Shown here piece after piece: positions 21,911 through 34,240 of a DNA stretch of 64,000 nucleotides (its first letter is position 1; every line of letters begins with the position of its first letter). The notes beneath the pieces are model-generated. The model did not search any database. It saw nothing but the letters and a program-made list of their open reading frames with translations, and was not told the DNA's origin. Source of the DNA: Boletus sp. NGJ. Its lineage: Eukaryota > Basidiomycota > Agaricomycetes > Boletales > Boletaceae. The translations under genes and the position numbers were made by a program. The DNA is taken from contig JAGTXK010000103.1 in the NCBI GenBank assembly GCA_019096195.1, positions 496,001-560,000 on the forward strand, written 5' to 3'.

Positions 21911-24900
21911 TTATTGTACCGTGAGTGTGGTATTGAGGTACACCTCCTCGCTTGTTCCCACAAAGATGCTGAAATTACCAGGCTCGACCACCCATTGGTG
22001 GCTAGACGAAAAAGGTAATGATAACGCAGATCAGTTTGTTTTTTGAGGGTGAGGATGTACTGATGAGGACTTGCCTGAGAGACCATACGGCAAGCTGACT
22101 CGACACCACCGGGATGGTTACCGTCTTCGATTGTCCCGCACTACAACCCACCGAGTCAGCGAGACAGGGATAGATGAACACCATGCCAGACTCACGGGAT
22201 GTCCACCTTGGTGAAGCCGATCAACTCCATGTTCGGGGTGACGACAGAGCTGAAGAGATCTGTCATGTAAACCTATTTCGGGGACAAACGCATTGTCGGC
22301 TCAAAAACGCGATCAATTTCTTGCTGTCCAAACTGACCTGAACGACCTCCTTGCCATGCATCGAGCCAGTGTTGTGGACTGTCACGGTCACGTTGAAGTC
22401 CTCGTCCGTTCCGATCGTCGAACAAGATAGCTGCAAGTCGGTGCTGAATGTTTCTGTGAGTACACACCTGGATGATCGGAGTGGGGAACGGTTTCACGCA
22501 CTAGTTGAACGTCGTGTAGCTCAGTCCACGACCGAAGCTCCATGTTGGAACGGGGATGTCAAGGACATACTAGCAGTATCCTGGGTCATAGGAGAGAGGC
22601 TGTGCACATCGAAGGACATTACCTGGTGTCCAAACAGGAGGGAATCGTTCGGATAGATCATGCCAGGGTCGACCGGCCGGCCGCCTTTAAGGTAGTTGTA
22701 AAAGACGGGCGTAGTGGCAACGCTTCTTGGAAACGAGACAGGGAGTTTGCCTGCCGAATGGTCAGCGATGAGCATGGAAGGACTGGTTGAACGACATTGT
22801 CATGCATACCAGACGGGTTGACTACTCCAAAGATGATTTCGGCGATGGCGAGACCGCCCAGCTCCCCTGGATAGAACTGCTGGACCACGGCGTCCACGTC
22901 TGCCATGCAATCAGAAAAGTTAAGGTAATCATCGGAGATGGCTTACTCTGTTGAATCCAAGGGTTGGTTACGGGCTTTCCGCTCACGAAAACTACGATCG
23001 TCGGAGTACCAGTGGCTTGAATGGCCTGTACCAGCGGGAACTGCGCCCCTACGAGACTCAAATCCGATAAATCGACATGTTCGCCCGTCGTCGCATTCGA
23101 TCCGGGAGTCCACAAGAGTGTCTGGTCCAGCGACCACGTGCCTACCATGACAATGGCGACATCAGATTTCTTCGCTGTTGCGATCGCCTCGGAAAACCCT
23201 GACTCGTCGTTCGACCAGAGCTTGCAACCTTCGGCAAAGTTGATCTTGACAGATGTATTGGCGAGGAACTCAGTGAAACCTTGAAGCGGTGTTATGCCGT
23301 TGTTTGATGCATTGAAGAAGACATAGTCGCCGAACTGGTACTATGATGAGAAAAAGTCTTGGTGTGGAGAACGGCGAGGTCGCCCACCGTAACTCTGTCT
23401 GATTGTGGTCCTATGAGCGCAATGGAATTGATATCGGTGCTCAAAGGAAGTATGTTGTTATTGTTCTCAAGGAGAACAATCGCCTCTTGTTCCATTTGGT
23501 GGAGAAGGTCTCTGGTGGCCTGTGTTCGCATTGTAGAAGCATAATCAGGGTAGGGATATGGATCTGAGAGCACAATTGAGCGCAACTCGTATTCATATAG
23601 TCAGACATACTTTCGAAAAGTCCGAGGGCGAGCTTGGTTCTGAGGATGGTCTTTACAGTTTCATCAACATAACTAACATCCACCGTTCCGCTTGCAATTT
23701 GGTCTGGAAAATACATTAGATAGGAAAGTTGAACGATTGGCACGAACCTGGCAGTGTAAGGTAGGTGTAGGTGCCACCACCCATTTCACCACTGAGCCCG
23801 TTCTCGAGCGTGAGCTTTGCGGCACATTCCCTCGTGGGACAAATTCCATGGAGAGTGATTAAAAAGTCCACGGAGCCTGCATCGGAGGTGACAAAGTATT
23901 TGTAACCCCACTCATCACGAAGCTACATTCGCTGTCAAGAATATATCATCGCGATCAAACAGTCCATAGCTTACAATATCAGTGAGCAGATCTACGACAA
24001 CTGTCAGCAACCTGTCCAATAATCAGGATACAACATACATTTGTTAGCGACATTGGGGAACTCCATCATAACTTGCATAGGCAGTCATTATCGACAGCGC
24101 GTCCAAACACGCGTAGTTGAATGGCTTGAGGTAATAGGTCCGGAGTTCACGCTCTCCTCCAGTGACTGGTGCAAGATTCCTGAAATTCTCAGGTTACCCT
24201 AGTTATCTATGTCAGCAATTCTTGAACTCACAATCCTCCATGTGGGCTACCATAGGCCGTGAAGTGTTTACACGTCGCAGCAACGCGAGCAGTTGCTGTG
24301 TCACTGACATTGCGCCGGCGCCCAGATTGGACACCAGTAACATATGCGCGACCCATCTGACTTGTTCTGACAACTTATTGGTGACCGTACGGATGTGGTT
24401 GAGGGCGGAGACGTACAAGAAAGGATCTTCACCATAATTCTCCTCCACTCTACCCCATCGAAGCTCCCGGGACAAGTCAAGAACAGGGGCAAATAGCTGA
24501 GAGTAGCCCAACCCTTCTGCTTCTGTGGCGATTGTTCTGGCAGCCTCTTGCAAGAGGGGAGCGTTGAAGGATGCGGCAAGACCGATTGGGGACGGCCATG
24601 TTGTTCCGTTATCCGTGAACCCATGAAGCCCTAGTGCGTTTTTGAAATCTGCTAAAGTACTCCACATGATAGGATAATCTCACCCTCAGACTGGATGATG
24701 GCGGGTATACCAAGGGTGGTGTTCTCCATCAAGTACTGCTGTCCGATCATGATGGCGTAAACGATCTTGTCCCAAGGAGCGAGGTAGCCAGCCCAGATCG
24801 CTCCTGCTTTATACTCCATCATTTGTTCCTACGTCGATAAAGTGAACGCTGAAAACATGGATAAGAAAGCACACAACGTACCAGACCAGTCTGGTTATAT

Positions 24901-25237
24901 GTAAGCGTATTGTCCAGTGGGTCTGTCATATTCATCCATCCATCGATATCACCCTGGATGCTGCGCCCCGAGTCTAAGAGCCACATAAACACGACGAGGA
25001 AAGGACAATACTCACAGCTGAGCAACCTTCTCTTGTACTGTCATCCTCGGTAACAGATCGTTCACCCGGTCTTCGATCGACGCATTCGGATTCTTGTAGA
25101 TAGGAAGTGAGCCGTCGTGGTTGGACCCTCTCGCTTCGACAGAGAAATGCAACATGATTGACAGCAGCGTTTGACAGTGTTACGACTGAGACCACCAAGA
25201 TAACCCAAGCAGGAGCCTGGGGGAAGAACTTGTTCAT
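21911..25237 (-). CDS. Glycoside hydrolase family 3 (beta-glucosidase/xylosidase type), whole copy
   Basis: A many-exon gene encodes roughly 770-780 residues. N-terminal blocks are NASIEDRVNDLLPRMTVQEK, then LHGFTDNGTTWPSPIGLAAS and LFAPVLDLSRELRWGRVEEN. The catalytic nucleophile Asp sits in VTSDAGSVD (codon 23,881-23,883). The C-terminal half has QEAIVLLENNNNILPLS, VMVGTWSLDQTLLW, VVQQFYPGELGG, NPSGKLPVSFPRS, WSFGRGLSYTTFN and a fibronectin-III-like end closing TLTVQ. Such enzymes release glucose or xylose from short saccharides, usually outside the cell. The 5' end is uncertain: an ATG at 25,237 (MNKFFPQAPAWVILVVSVV) looks like a signal peptide but is out of phase with the mature frame, which can also start at an ATG at 25,155. 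Positions below 23,218 are duplicated in arm B. Confidence 0.85.
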
Positions 25238-25769
25238 GTTGGGTGTCCCCGTTGAGTCCAGATAAGCGACTCGGCATGTTTCTTGCACCCATTTATGCTG
25301 GATCTAGCTCCCGAAATTATCGCAGGGAATCTCTGGCACGCTAGAGACGAAGAACGTGGCGAGTAAAAAGTTGAAACACTCGGAAGGTATATGACAGGAT
25401 CAATCGAAGACGTAACGAGAGGCGGGTCGTTGTGAATGGCCGCATCAGGTTTACAAATTACCCGACAGTAACCACATTCAAAGCGGTTCGTCGAAGGATG
25501 GTGGTGGCTCTGGTGAGTGCGTACATCGGCTACGTCGGGTAGACGCATGGTGGGCCATCGAACAGTGGCACCTGGTCTAGTAAACTAGATGAGATTTGGC
25601 GAAAGCGTTACACGCCGAGTCTCGTTCCCACTGCCCAGAGGAAAAGATTTCTCTTGCCAGTGATTGTTTCAAGTTTGCGCCGTTTCGAGACCTTATACTA
25701 ACCGACCATCCGAAAATTTCTCGGGATTGCTTATTATAGTAACGGTTTGCGACGAATTTGACGGTTTCC

Positions 25770-26336
25770 TCGGGCCAGTGCTAGTACCGCCTGCCCAACG
25801 GGCCCTTCTTCAGTGATGATGCTATCGCCATGGAAGACGTGCACATTGCTATGCGTACACTCGGTTTCAGGCCGAGGCATCTCTCGTCTATTTTGACCAC
25901 CCTCGTTGCTATCTTCCTTTTGAGCAACATTCAGTTCAGAGGCTGATGCCAAGGATGTTTCCGCGTCCGTCGCGAACATTCCCGTCCTCGAGCATGTTGC
26001 ACGCCTCCTTGGTGTCGCGCCGGACGACCTTGCGCAGACGTTGACGAAAGGAAATCTGTACCGTCCTTCTCAGCGTCGAGCAAAGTGCGATGCAACATGA
26101 TTCACTCATGCGATCTCTACGCCATTCCTTTTGCTTATTTCGTCGAAATGACGAATCACAAGATTGCCCCTGCAAACCATGATGTTCTTTCCACAGCCCA
26201 GCTGATTCTCTTCGACCCTCCTGGTTTCCAGAATCGCGGTCCTGCAGGCACCGGCGGCTCGATGATTTTCACGGGAACTGCTCCCCTCATTTCCGCCCTT
26301 GGCCAAAACAAGTTTGATGTGCTTTGTATCCTATAA
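25770..26336 (+). pseudogene. Chitin synthase fragment (myosin-motor-like domain)
   Basis: Read on the plus strand in shifting frames: YRLPNGPFFSDDAIAMEDV, TLGFRPRHLSSILTTLVAIF, ADAKDVSASVANIPVLEHV, LLGVAPDDLAQTLTK, TVLLSVEQSAMQHDSLMR, DLYAIPFAYFVEMTNHKIAP, FDPPGFQNRGPAGTGGSM and TAPLISALGQNKFDV. This order matches the myosin-head-like domain at the N-terminus of basidiomycete class V-type chitin synthases, which extend hyphal-wall chitin at the plasma membrane. Only about 190 residues' worth is present, with at least three frame changes, and neither the rest of the motor domain nor the synthase domain is in the window. It is a gene fragment, ending where the NACHT relic begins on the other strand. 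Confidence 0.7.
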
Positions 26337-26344
26337 GTCTCTCC

Positions 26345-28160
26345 CAGTCCTTCCAGAAGGGTCTTGAGCACCCTCCGAATTTCCGATACCGATGTGCACT
26401 TGTCGAGTGTGTCGATCTGACATTGTACCCAATGGAACCTTTAACACAAACTCGTGAGTCTAGGCAGTGAACATGTAAATTATTGCTCCTTACATCCTGT
26501 CTGCCTTCGCACACACTTGAGATTGGATCTCCTCTTTTAGCTTCCCATCGAATGTTCTCAACCGACACCGTGAGTCGAGCTCCCTCGTAACATGTAGCAG
26601 GATATCAGCCGACAGTTCGTAGACCATTTTGTCCATGGAGATGCACGGAAGATGGGAAAGCATCTGGGTGATGTTCTGCAGAGGCCGACTCGTGACAAAG
26701 ATCTGTACGTCACGACTACTCATGGTGAGGCCATCCAGGAGGGTCTCCATCTCTCTGCACTCATCGAGTGCGTCGACAACGACGAGGGGCTTTCGAGGAC
26801 ATAATCTCCCAACCCTCGACAGATAGTGTGGCAGTCCTTTGACGGTGTAGAACGGATCTACTCGACTGTCGGCACCCTTGAGTAGCTCATCCAGGAAATC
26901 TTCCGGGTCGATTAAAACGACACGGAGGGATGCTATCAACTGGGCGAGAAGGGAACGCGTCACTTCTACAGCACTCGTAGATCGTCCCGTCCGAAAATCA
27001 CAATAGAAATAGGCCAGGATTTCTCCCTCCGTGTTTGTGAGGTCATCGATGGACATATGAACTGCTTGAGTGGTCAACAACTCTGCCTCAGTAACAGATG
27101 CCCTAAACGCACGCTAAAACTGATTTGCCAGCACCAGCTATGGTCAAGTTCGTGTCAGTAACGGAACCATTTGGATCATCGAAACCGTCGCCTGTCCCCA
27201 GGAGCGACAGGAATGAGTCACTCTTCCTTCCATGATCTATATGCATCCGTAGCAGTAGCCACATGCATGTATCGGATTGACGTATCGATGACGTTTCTCG
27301 ATGTTTCCGAGAGCACTTCACTGCGTCGAGTACTTTCAGTAACTTGTTCAGTTTCTGGGCTGGGTGTGCGATATCGTCAGTGAGACCTGTCTGTCCTGCA
27401 AACAGTTACTCGCACATACAGACAATTTCCTTCCTCTGATCTTCCATCATAATATCTTTCCTCGAAGTGGCTGGAAGTTCCTCCTGGTCGTGCACACGAA
27501 CCCCTCTGGTATCATTGAAGATCAGCTCAGAGCACGACCCCGCCACGAGGTCGCAACACTTACCCAATTGTAGAAGGGACAGCCTGTCTAAGAACCTCCT
27601 TGTAGTTCCTGTGCAAAGATGTGGATCATGAGCTCATCGAAATACTCAACACTCACCAGATGTCCGTTGTGAGCAAGAAGTGAAAATGCGCCCTGTGGGT
27701 ATAGAAAAGCGTCATGGCCGTATCGATGTCATCATCTTGGTGCCCGGATCTCATTGGGGTGAACCCAGTGAATGCTTGTGCATCATGATCGATATCGAGT
27801 AATTTCTCCATCTCTGTCAACGTTTCTAAACATGTTTCGGGTTCGCGACCGGACAGCCAATCCAACAAACGGTCATTGAACATATACTGACGACACAGCA
27901 CTGGATTGTCGAAGACTTGGAGGATGGCCCGTGAGGCATTGGCAATTGTCTGGAACTCGAATTCGAGTCAAATGAGAGTGTTGTCCGACTTGTCCGACCC
28001 TTCTAGTAGTGGAATACCGACTCGTAGCGTTTCGGACGTGTGAAGTGGCCAGCACGATGGGTTGTAGGGCACTTTTTGCAGAGTCCATCATGTAGAATGG
28101 GGTCGTGCGTGGTCTCATTCCTGTGGAGCATACCTGGTTCTGTGAAAGGTGCACCTAGAC
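26345..28160 (-). pseudogene. NACHT-type STAND NTPase gene, decayed and truncated
   Basis: Minus-strand exons include an N-terminal helical part (MFNDRLLDWLSGREPETC), a Walker A site in AGAGKSVLA, the region TEGEILAYFYCDFRTGRS, a Walker B site in RKPLVVVDALDECRE, a sensor-like VQIFVTSRPLQNIT, and after an intron a stretch corresponding to RWVQCQIDTLDKC and LKTLLEGLGETYRI. These are standard blocks of Agaricomycete NACHT NLR-like proteins, which act in self/non-self recognition and programmed cell death. Frames break just after Walker A and between the N-terminal part and the P-loop. The C-terminal repeat domain is missing: sequence changes to the chitin synthase fragment at about 26,340. Confidence 0.7.
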
Positions 28161-28462
28161 CACTCCAGTCTAGACTTCAGTCCAAATATCTTCCGAGTCC
28201 CGCGTGTTGTGGTTGTGTGACGATTCTGCGTTGGCTCAGACAGGCGTCTTTGGCTGATTCCGACGAGTCTTGCAAGAATGGAAGTGAAGGAAGGGCATCC
28301 CGATCCAACCTACACTGTCGGCCAAGTAAAAAAAAAAGAGTAGACGGGTGGTTGTATTATTTGTGGATATTTACATAACCATAATATTTCGTGCAGTAGT
28401 GTTCCGAACATTTTCGCTTGACATATTCAGCCGACACCGTTCAACATCTAGATTCTGGACGT

Positions 28463-31400
28463 ATGGCGAAGTCTGCCGAGAACGAGAAGCCCCGTATGCA
28501 TGATGCAGCACGGGATGGTGCTGGCCCTGATATTCCCCAAACTACTGGGAGTGCCGTAGCCAACTCATCTACCCTCACCACGAGCTTACGAGGTTTGGTG
28601 GGCCTAATTGCCCTCCTCTGCTCGCTCTACATGGTAACCCCCGGAAACCGTCTTGCCCCAAATTTTAACGAGCCTCGCAGCGATGCAGTTGATCACGTGA
28701 ACCCGTAAGGATGGGCATCGTTCTGTGTTGCTCGTTTAACTTTCGTAGACTGATAGGAAATGGTGGAGACTCGCCGAACGGCTCGGGAGGGATGATTCCC
28801 TCTACTGCGCCACCATTCGCGATGACGCGATGGGTTGCACAGACGAGGGTGAACTTTGTTTCCGTCACACCATACAACTACACAGACACTTCTATCCACG
28901 GCTTCCAGGGAACTCATCAGCCTGCAATCTGGATGGGTGAAAGCGGCCAGGTCACGGTGAGCCCTGGTGCTGGGAATGTCCGTTCAAAGTTCGAGGATCG
29001 TGGTATGGCGTTCAGCCATGAAGGGGAGGTAGTCTCAGCCAGCTATTATAGCGTCGAATTGGAGGCTACTGAGGGTGGTAAGATATTCGCTGAACAAACT
29101 GCAAGTGGGTATCATGTTTGTTGGGATTGTGCACCCCAGGCTGATTCGTACATGGCTTCTTGTCTGTAGCTTCTCGTGTTGGACATCTACGTTTCACATT
29201 TACGAATACGAATACTCCCTACGTCCTAGTGGAAGCTACGCGAGCCTCTGTGATCGGCTCATCGAACCCTAACAACCTCACGTATCCAGAAGGAAGTATC
29301 GTCATTGACCCCAACCATCTAGAGATCTGTGGAAGCAATCCAGAGAGGCAAGACTACATCATTGCGCCTACTTCTACACTTGCCACAAAATGGAGTGGGT
29401 ACTTTTGTGCTAGATTCGATCAGCCCTTTGCTTCATGGGGTATCGCACAAAATGGAAGCGTGGCCCAGAATCAGAGAAGCGGTGCTGGTGCCATGTTGTC
29501 TGCTTATGCTGCGTTTAACCCAACGCTAACGTGGGTCAACGTCAGAGTCGCGGTTTCGTTCATCTCGATCGACCAAGCTCGACAGAACTTGGAGACAGAG
29601 ATACCGGATGGCCAGTCTCTCGAAGAAACAGCAAGGAACACTCGTGCTGCGTGGGCTGAGAAGCTTGATAGGATCAAACTCGTCGGGGCGACGAAAGAAC
29701 AGAAAGAAATCTTTTACACTGGATTCTTCCATACCCTTCAAGTAAGTCAGCTGGTGATAACTCTGTATGTCTCCTCATCCACGTAGTATCCTTACGAACA
29801 AGATGAATACGGACGATACTACTCTGGTTATGACGACTCCATCCATGAGGGTATATCTTATACCGGTTATTCCATCTGGGTGTGCTAGATTCGTCCGCCT
29901 TTTCACTCTGATGTTAAATTACATCTAGGACACGTATCGGGCAGCATGGGCGTGGCTTATCCTTCTCGCCCCAGAGAGAATTCCAGGAATGGTACAGAGC
30001 ATGATTCAAGACTACACAGAGGTATCTAGTCAATGCCCAATGTGATTGCTTGCTCAACCATTCTTTCCGCTGAAGGGTGGCTGGCTTCCAATGTGGAAAA
30101 ACATCATAGGTGAGATAGCTTTTCACGGGCCTAGAGACTTATTCTGAACTCAGTAAACAGAGACGAACATCATGGTAAGTGAACCCATCCCTACCATCTC
30201 GTGTCACTGAGTAAGTACATCCAGGTTGCCACACACGCGGACTCGCTCGTTGCGGAAGCGGTTCTGAAAGGCTTCACTGGTTTTCACCTTGATGCTGCAT
30301 GGGATGCGGTATATAAGGATGCTACCGTACCCCCATTAGACGACACAACAACTTTGTGAGGTCACTACATGTGTATTGATGATTATCTGACAACTATGTA
30401 GGTATGGCGACCGCGAAGAGGCATGTTTCGCGATTAATACACAGTTCCGCTGAATGAACCTTATCTTTAGTTCGTTGACTACGAAGTGCGTGCAGGTTTA
30501 TCTTCCGTCTACAGGCAAAAGGGTTGGGTTGCCGATGATATCCACACCGAGTCTGCTTCCCGCACCCTCGATTATTCTTGTGGGTCTTTTTCAGTGAGCC
30601 ACTGATGGGGTCAGCCTAAGCACTATCCCAGACGACGACTTTGCGGTTTCTGTATTAGCCGGCCTGCTCAACAAGACCAGCGAACAGGTGTTTTTCCGAG
30701 AACGTGCAATGAAAAATCTCTTTACTATCTTCAACCCTACAACTGGATTTATGGAGGCGAGGAATGCAAACGGAACTTGGGCAGGTCCAGATAATGGATG
30801 GACAGAGGGCGATAAATGGGCATACACATTCGATGTGGTGCATGATGTCCCTGGGCTAATCAAGCGTAAGGGCGGAAATAAGAGCTTCGTCGAATTTTTG
30901 GATGAGCATTTCGATGGTGGTGAGTGATGATGATTCGTGGGTGGAACTCTTGGAGGGCTCAATGTCAACTTGGTAGGCCATAATGATCATACGAATGAGG
31001 TTACAATGAACGATAATAGTATTGCCCCTACTGACCGAATTTACCACAGCCTTCCCACCACATTCCCTACCTCTATTCGTTGGCCAGCGCGGCGTCTAAA
31101 ACACAGACTCGCGTTCGTGAGATCGCGGAATCGAACTACAACGCAACCGTCAACGGACTATCCGGGGTAAAGGCATACGACACTCCTCACTTCTCAGCTT
31201 ACCTCAAATTCCCCAGAACGAAGACTGCGGTCAGATGAGTGCATGGTATCTCTTCACCGCGCTCGGATTCTACCCCGTGAATCCTGTATCAGGCGAATAC
31301 GTCGTTGGGAGGTATTACATTCTTTTTTTTTTTCGGTCGCTCCATTCCATCACATTAACATCTTGCGTTCAGTCCCTTCTTTGACATGGTCTCGATCGAT

Positions 31401-31601
31401 CTGCCGTCATCGGGCAACAAATTAGACATCGTTTCCCCCGGAGCAACGTCGAAGCCTTACGTGCACTCTCTGAGCGTAAACGGTCGCGACGTGGAGCAGC
31501 CCATCATCCGACACGATCAAATCGCGCAGGGAGGCGTCTTGTCCTTCCAAATGAGGGATACGCCGCAGTCTTGGGCGAGCGAGTTGACGTTCCAACAGTG
31601 A
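28463..31601 (+). CDS. Glycoside hydrolase family 92 alpha-1,2-mannosidase, membrane-anchored
   Basis: A gene with many short introns encodes roughly 850 residues. The N-terminus has a cytosolic tail and one hydrophobic segment (GLVGLIALLCSLYMV), so it is probably a type II membrane protein. Domain blocks are VNPLVGI-like through IGNGGDSPNGSGGMIPS, then FTNTNTPYVLVEATR, ARFDQPFASWGI, YSGYDDSIHEG, YTGYSIWDTYRAAWAWLIL, GGWLPMWKN, GHNDHTNE followed by PSHHIPYLY, NEDCGQMSAWYLFTALGF and a jelly-roll end LPSSGNKLDIVSPGA. GH92 enzymes are calcium-dependent exo-mannosidases. One intron near 30,420 appears to use a GC donor (GAG|GCATGT). An ATG 45 bp upstream (28,418) is an alternative start. No frame damage seen. 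Confidence 0.88.
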
Positions 31602-32264
31602 ATCGGTGAATCATTCACCGTCTTTTCTGGAATGGAAAAGAAAAGCATTTAAGCCCATGTGCTCGGAGATCCCATCATGTAAGCGAGTCGCCGACTTGAT
31701 GAGCGTTTGGATTCAAGTATGCTACGATGTCGTTTTTTGTTCGAGAGCCAAATTACTCTACGTTGTAGGAGGGACCGCGCTGCAAGCTCGTTTATATAAC
31801 CTGCACTTTAACGAGGTTGGATGAAGGGCATGTTGCATGAGTTGCACCAACCCACGTACGGGGCCACTGAGTGACTGAGTACGTACTGCTTTGTATCTTG
31901 AAGATACAGCGCCCCACAATCGGTGCCAGTGGATGAGAATACGACGATCCACAACCCACCCCTTGGATCGTAATCATCCGCTAAAATTCCTGCCTCATTT
32001 ATCAATGAAATTTCATCGGTGGAGCATGGGTCAATGCGATTACACGTCGTCCATTCGATCTCAGCATCAGATGTTTCACGCAAGAATGTCACCATATATA
32101 TTGTAGCTCGAGCTAGTACAGATATGTACACCTGAAAAAACGGCTGCTCGTAGCAGACTCGGCTCAGATGAGGCGTTCATCCTTGTCCATCTGAATCCAA
32201 TACATCCAGGTCAGCAATAAACCCACGCGAATGAAGACACCAGACGACGTACATGCTTTCGTGC
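31602..32264. other. Intergenic DNA, nothing recognised
   Basis: A 107-residue minus-strand frame (31,808-32,131) has no recognisable domain and no splice or signal features. Confidence 0.4.
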
Positions 32265-33700
32265 TTACCTACTCACGCAAGGCACACATCGTAACGTTGG
32301 CAGATTGCGAACGAGGAGAGTCGAGACGAGAACGCACTGAGACCAACGATCACGTTCTGTAGCTCCTGAGGCTTGCCACTCAAAGTTCTTGGGATGTGGA
32401 TGTTCCGGGTGCCTGCGCCGTAACGCGCCTGTGCATCCAGCGTCGTAGCAGAATAGCCTGAGTGTGGTATCGCCATTTCCACCGCCGAGCAGGTTCTTCA
32501 TCGTACGTCAGAAGTGATCCTGGGGTGCAGGTTGAACGTGTCACCAGAGTAGCCTACACGACGACGACACAGATTATGCGTTGTTGAATATGTAGAGGTT
32601 GTATAGGAGAACCACCGTGACGGAGCTGGCCGCTCTTTAGAGTTGCAGCGAGGGCATCCTTATTGCAGATGGCGCCACGGGTAGTGTTGACCAACCATGC
32701 ACGCATATCAAATGAACACATCAGAATTGAGTTGGGTACTACATACGGGCTTGAAGTAGTTGATGAGGTCAGCGTTGACGAGGCCCTGAGCGCCTTCGTG
32801 CAGGAGACACGTCACACTGAGATCCAAATTCTGTGAGGTCATTGAGAGGGCGAGTACCAACGGCTCGAGCAGCAACTATGAAGAGGAATGGATACGTTGT
32901 ATGGTACTGTGGAATTCTATCTTACCCTCTGGGAGAGGAGCATAGCCATAGTAGAGAAGCTTTTTGGCGTCAAAAGGCCTTAAGCGTCGGAGGACACGGT
33001 AACCAATACGACCAGCACCGATAATACCGATCACCGCGTTCGATCTGGATTGAACAAATCAGCCTTCGAGCGAGAGGTCTTCGTATAGCGATATTACCTC
33101 ATCGGATGAGACAAAGTTCCTGACGAGAATAGGCATCACGATGTGCTCAGCGACGGAGGTAACATTGGATCCAGACCTTTGAAATTAATGATCACGGTTA
33201 CGCCCACAAATCACGGCGAATGAACTTGCGCCGAGAACCTAAATGTTCTTCTTAACGGCGGCGTTCATGTCGATTTGATCAGAGCCGACACCGGGGGTGA
33301 TACAGATGTTGAGATTCTGCGCCTGAAAGAGTGTGGGTACAAACAACACCAATAAGATGGTATGGAGCTCACCTTCTCCGATGGAAAGGGGTGGTAATCA
33401 ACACTTTGGTGTCCCGGAACTAGCTGTTTGGACCCGCTTTATCAACTTTGACCTACAAAGAGATCGAGATACCGCAAGGGGCGGTCTATAAAGGCAACAT
33501 ACGGTGTATTCACGACCAAGAGACTGAAGCCAAGTGCGGAGACCATGCTAAATGTATCAGAGAATGAGTGAACAGGTCTAGAAGACGTAGAGACGGCGAC
33601 CGATCAGGTTCTCGATGGTTCCCAGAGGACGGGGCTCAGCGGCGGGCGCTTTACCACTGTGATACATGAGAGCGAGAACTTTCTTCGTAATTCAGAGGTG
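32265..33700 (-). pseudogene. NAD-dependent formate dehydrogenase relic
   Basis: Recognisable blocks read on the minus strand, in order but in different frames: AEPRPLGTIENLIG near 33,620, LNICITPGVGSDQIDMNAAV near 33,270, NVTSVAEHIVMPILVRNFV near 33,130, [18 protein letters not shown] near 33,000, LLHEGAQGLVNADLI near 32,780, and KNLLGGGNG followed by GYSATTLDAQARYGAGTR near 32,430. Formate dehydrogenase oxidises formate to CO2 with NAD+; the Rossmann glycine motif GAGRIG is visible. Frame breaks and missing parts, including the catalytic His region, show it is not functional. It lies beside the poly-A tract at 33,921, but the introns appear to be retained, arguing against a retro-copy. Confidence 0.7.
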
Positions 33701-33920
33701 GAGTGAGGAACAGAGAAAAAAGAAATGGGGGAACTAACTGGGGAATAACGGCGTCGTTTTGTACGGGTTTGACCGGGAGGTAAGCCCACATCTGACGTGA
33801 CCCAGATAACATTGTTCTCCAGGCCATGCCAGACAACTCAATCATAAGTACCCAAATTTGTGTAACTTAGTATACAGCAGGTGGACCATACCTTATACGC
33901 AGCCCGGCCTGCCATTGCAG

Positions 33921-33946
33921 AAAAAAAAAAAAAAAAAAAAAAAAAA
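33921..33946. repeat. Poly-A tract of 26
   Basis: An uninterrupted run of A between the formate dehydrogenase relic and the peroxidase gene. Such runs are prone to length error. Confidence 0.9.
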
Positions 33947-34240
33947 CAGGATTTCAAACTCAGCCGGGCTGTGACACTTTTGTAGAAAGTACTGCCACAA
34001 GCGAAACGACGAGCATACGACATTGCAAGCTAAGGACAAGTACATATGCACATTACAGTACGAAGATACGAATACGCTATTAAACAAAGACTAAAAGTGT
34101 GAACAAATGGTCCAGTGGCGGTATGTATACGTGCAAATAGATATAAGCGGTTGTAAAGTATGAGCGAAAAGCGTATTGGGCATAGATCAAAATAAATCAA
34201 CGAAAAAACAAGACTCATCAATTGTTCATTCGAGATAGCT

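Larger units (their letters stand above)
18604..23218 (+). repeat. Arm A of a large inverted duplication (parental copy)
   Basis: This 4.6-kb segment recurs in reverse complement at 38,768-43,346. Alignment starts at TTGGACTCGAAGACCTCGAG and ends at GACTCGTCGTTCGACCAG. Some stretches are identical (all of TRM112 exon 1); others differ by several percent with small indels, such as about 10 bp near 21,480. Overall I judge it about 97-98% identical by eye. It contains the start of gene U, RRP45, TRM112, an unresolved gene and the 3' part of GH3. Both ends lie inside genes that continue past the arm here, so this is the original locus. Confidence 0.93.
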
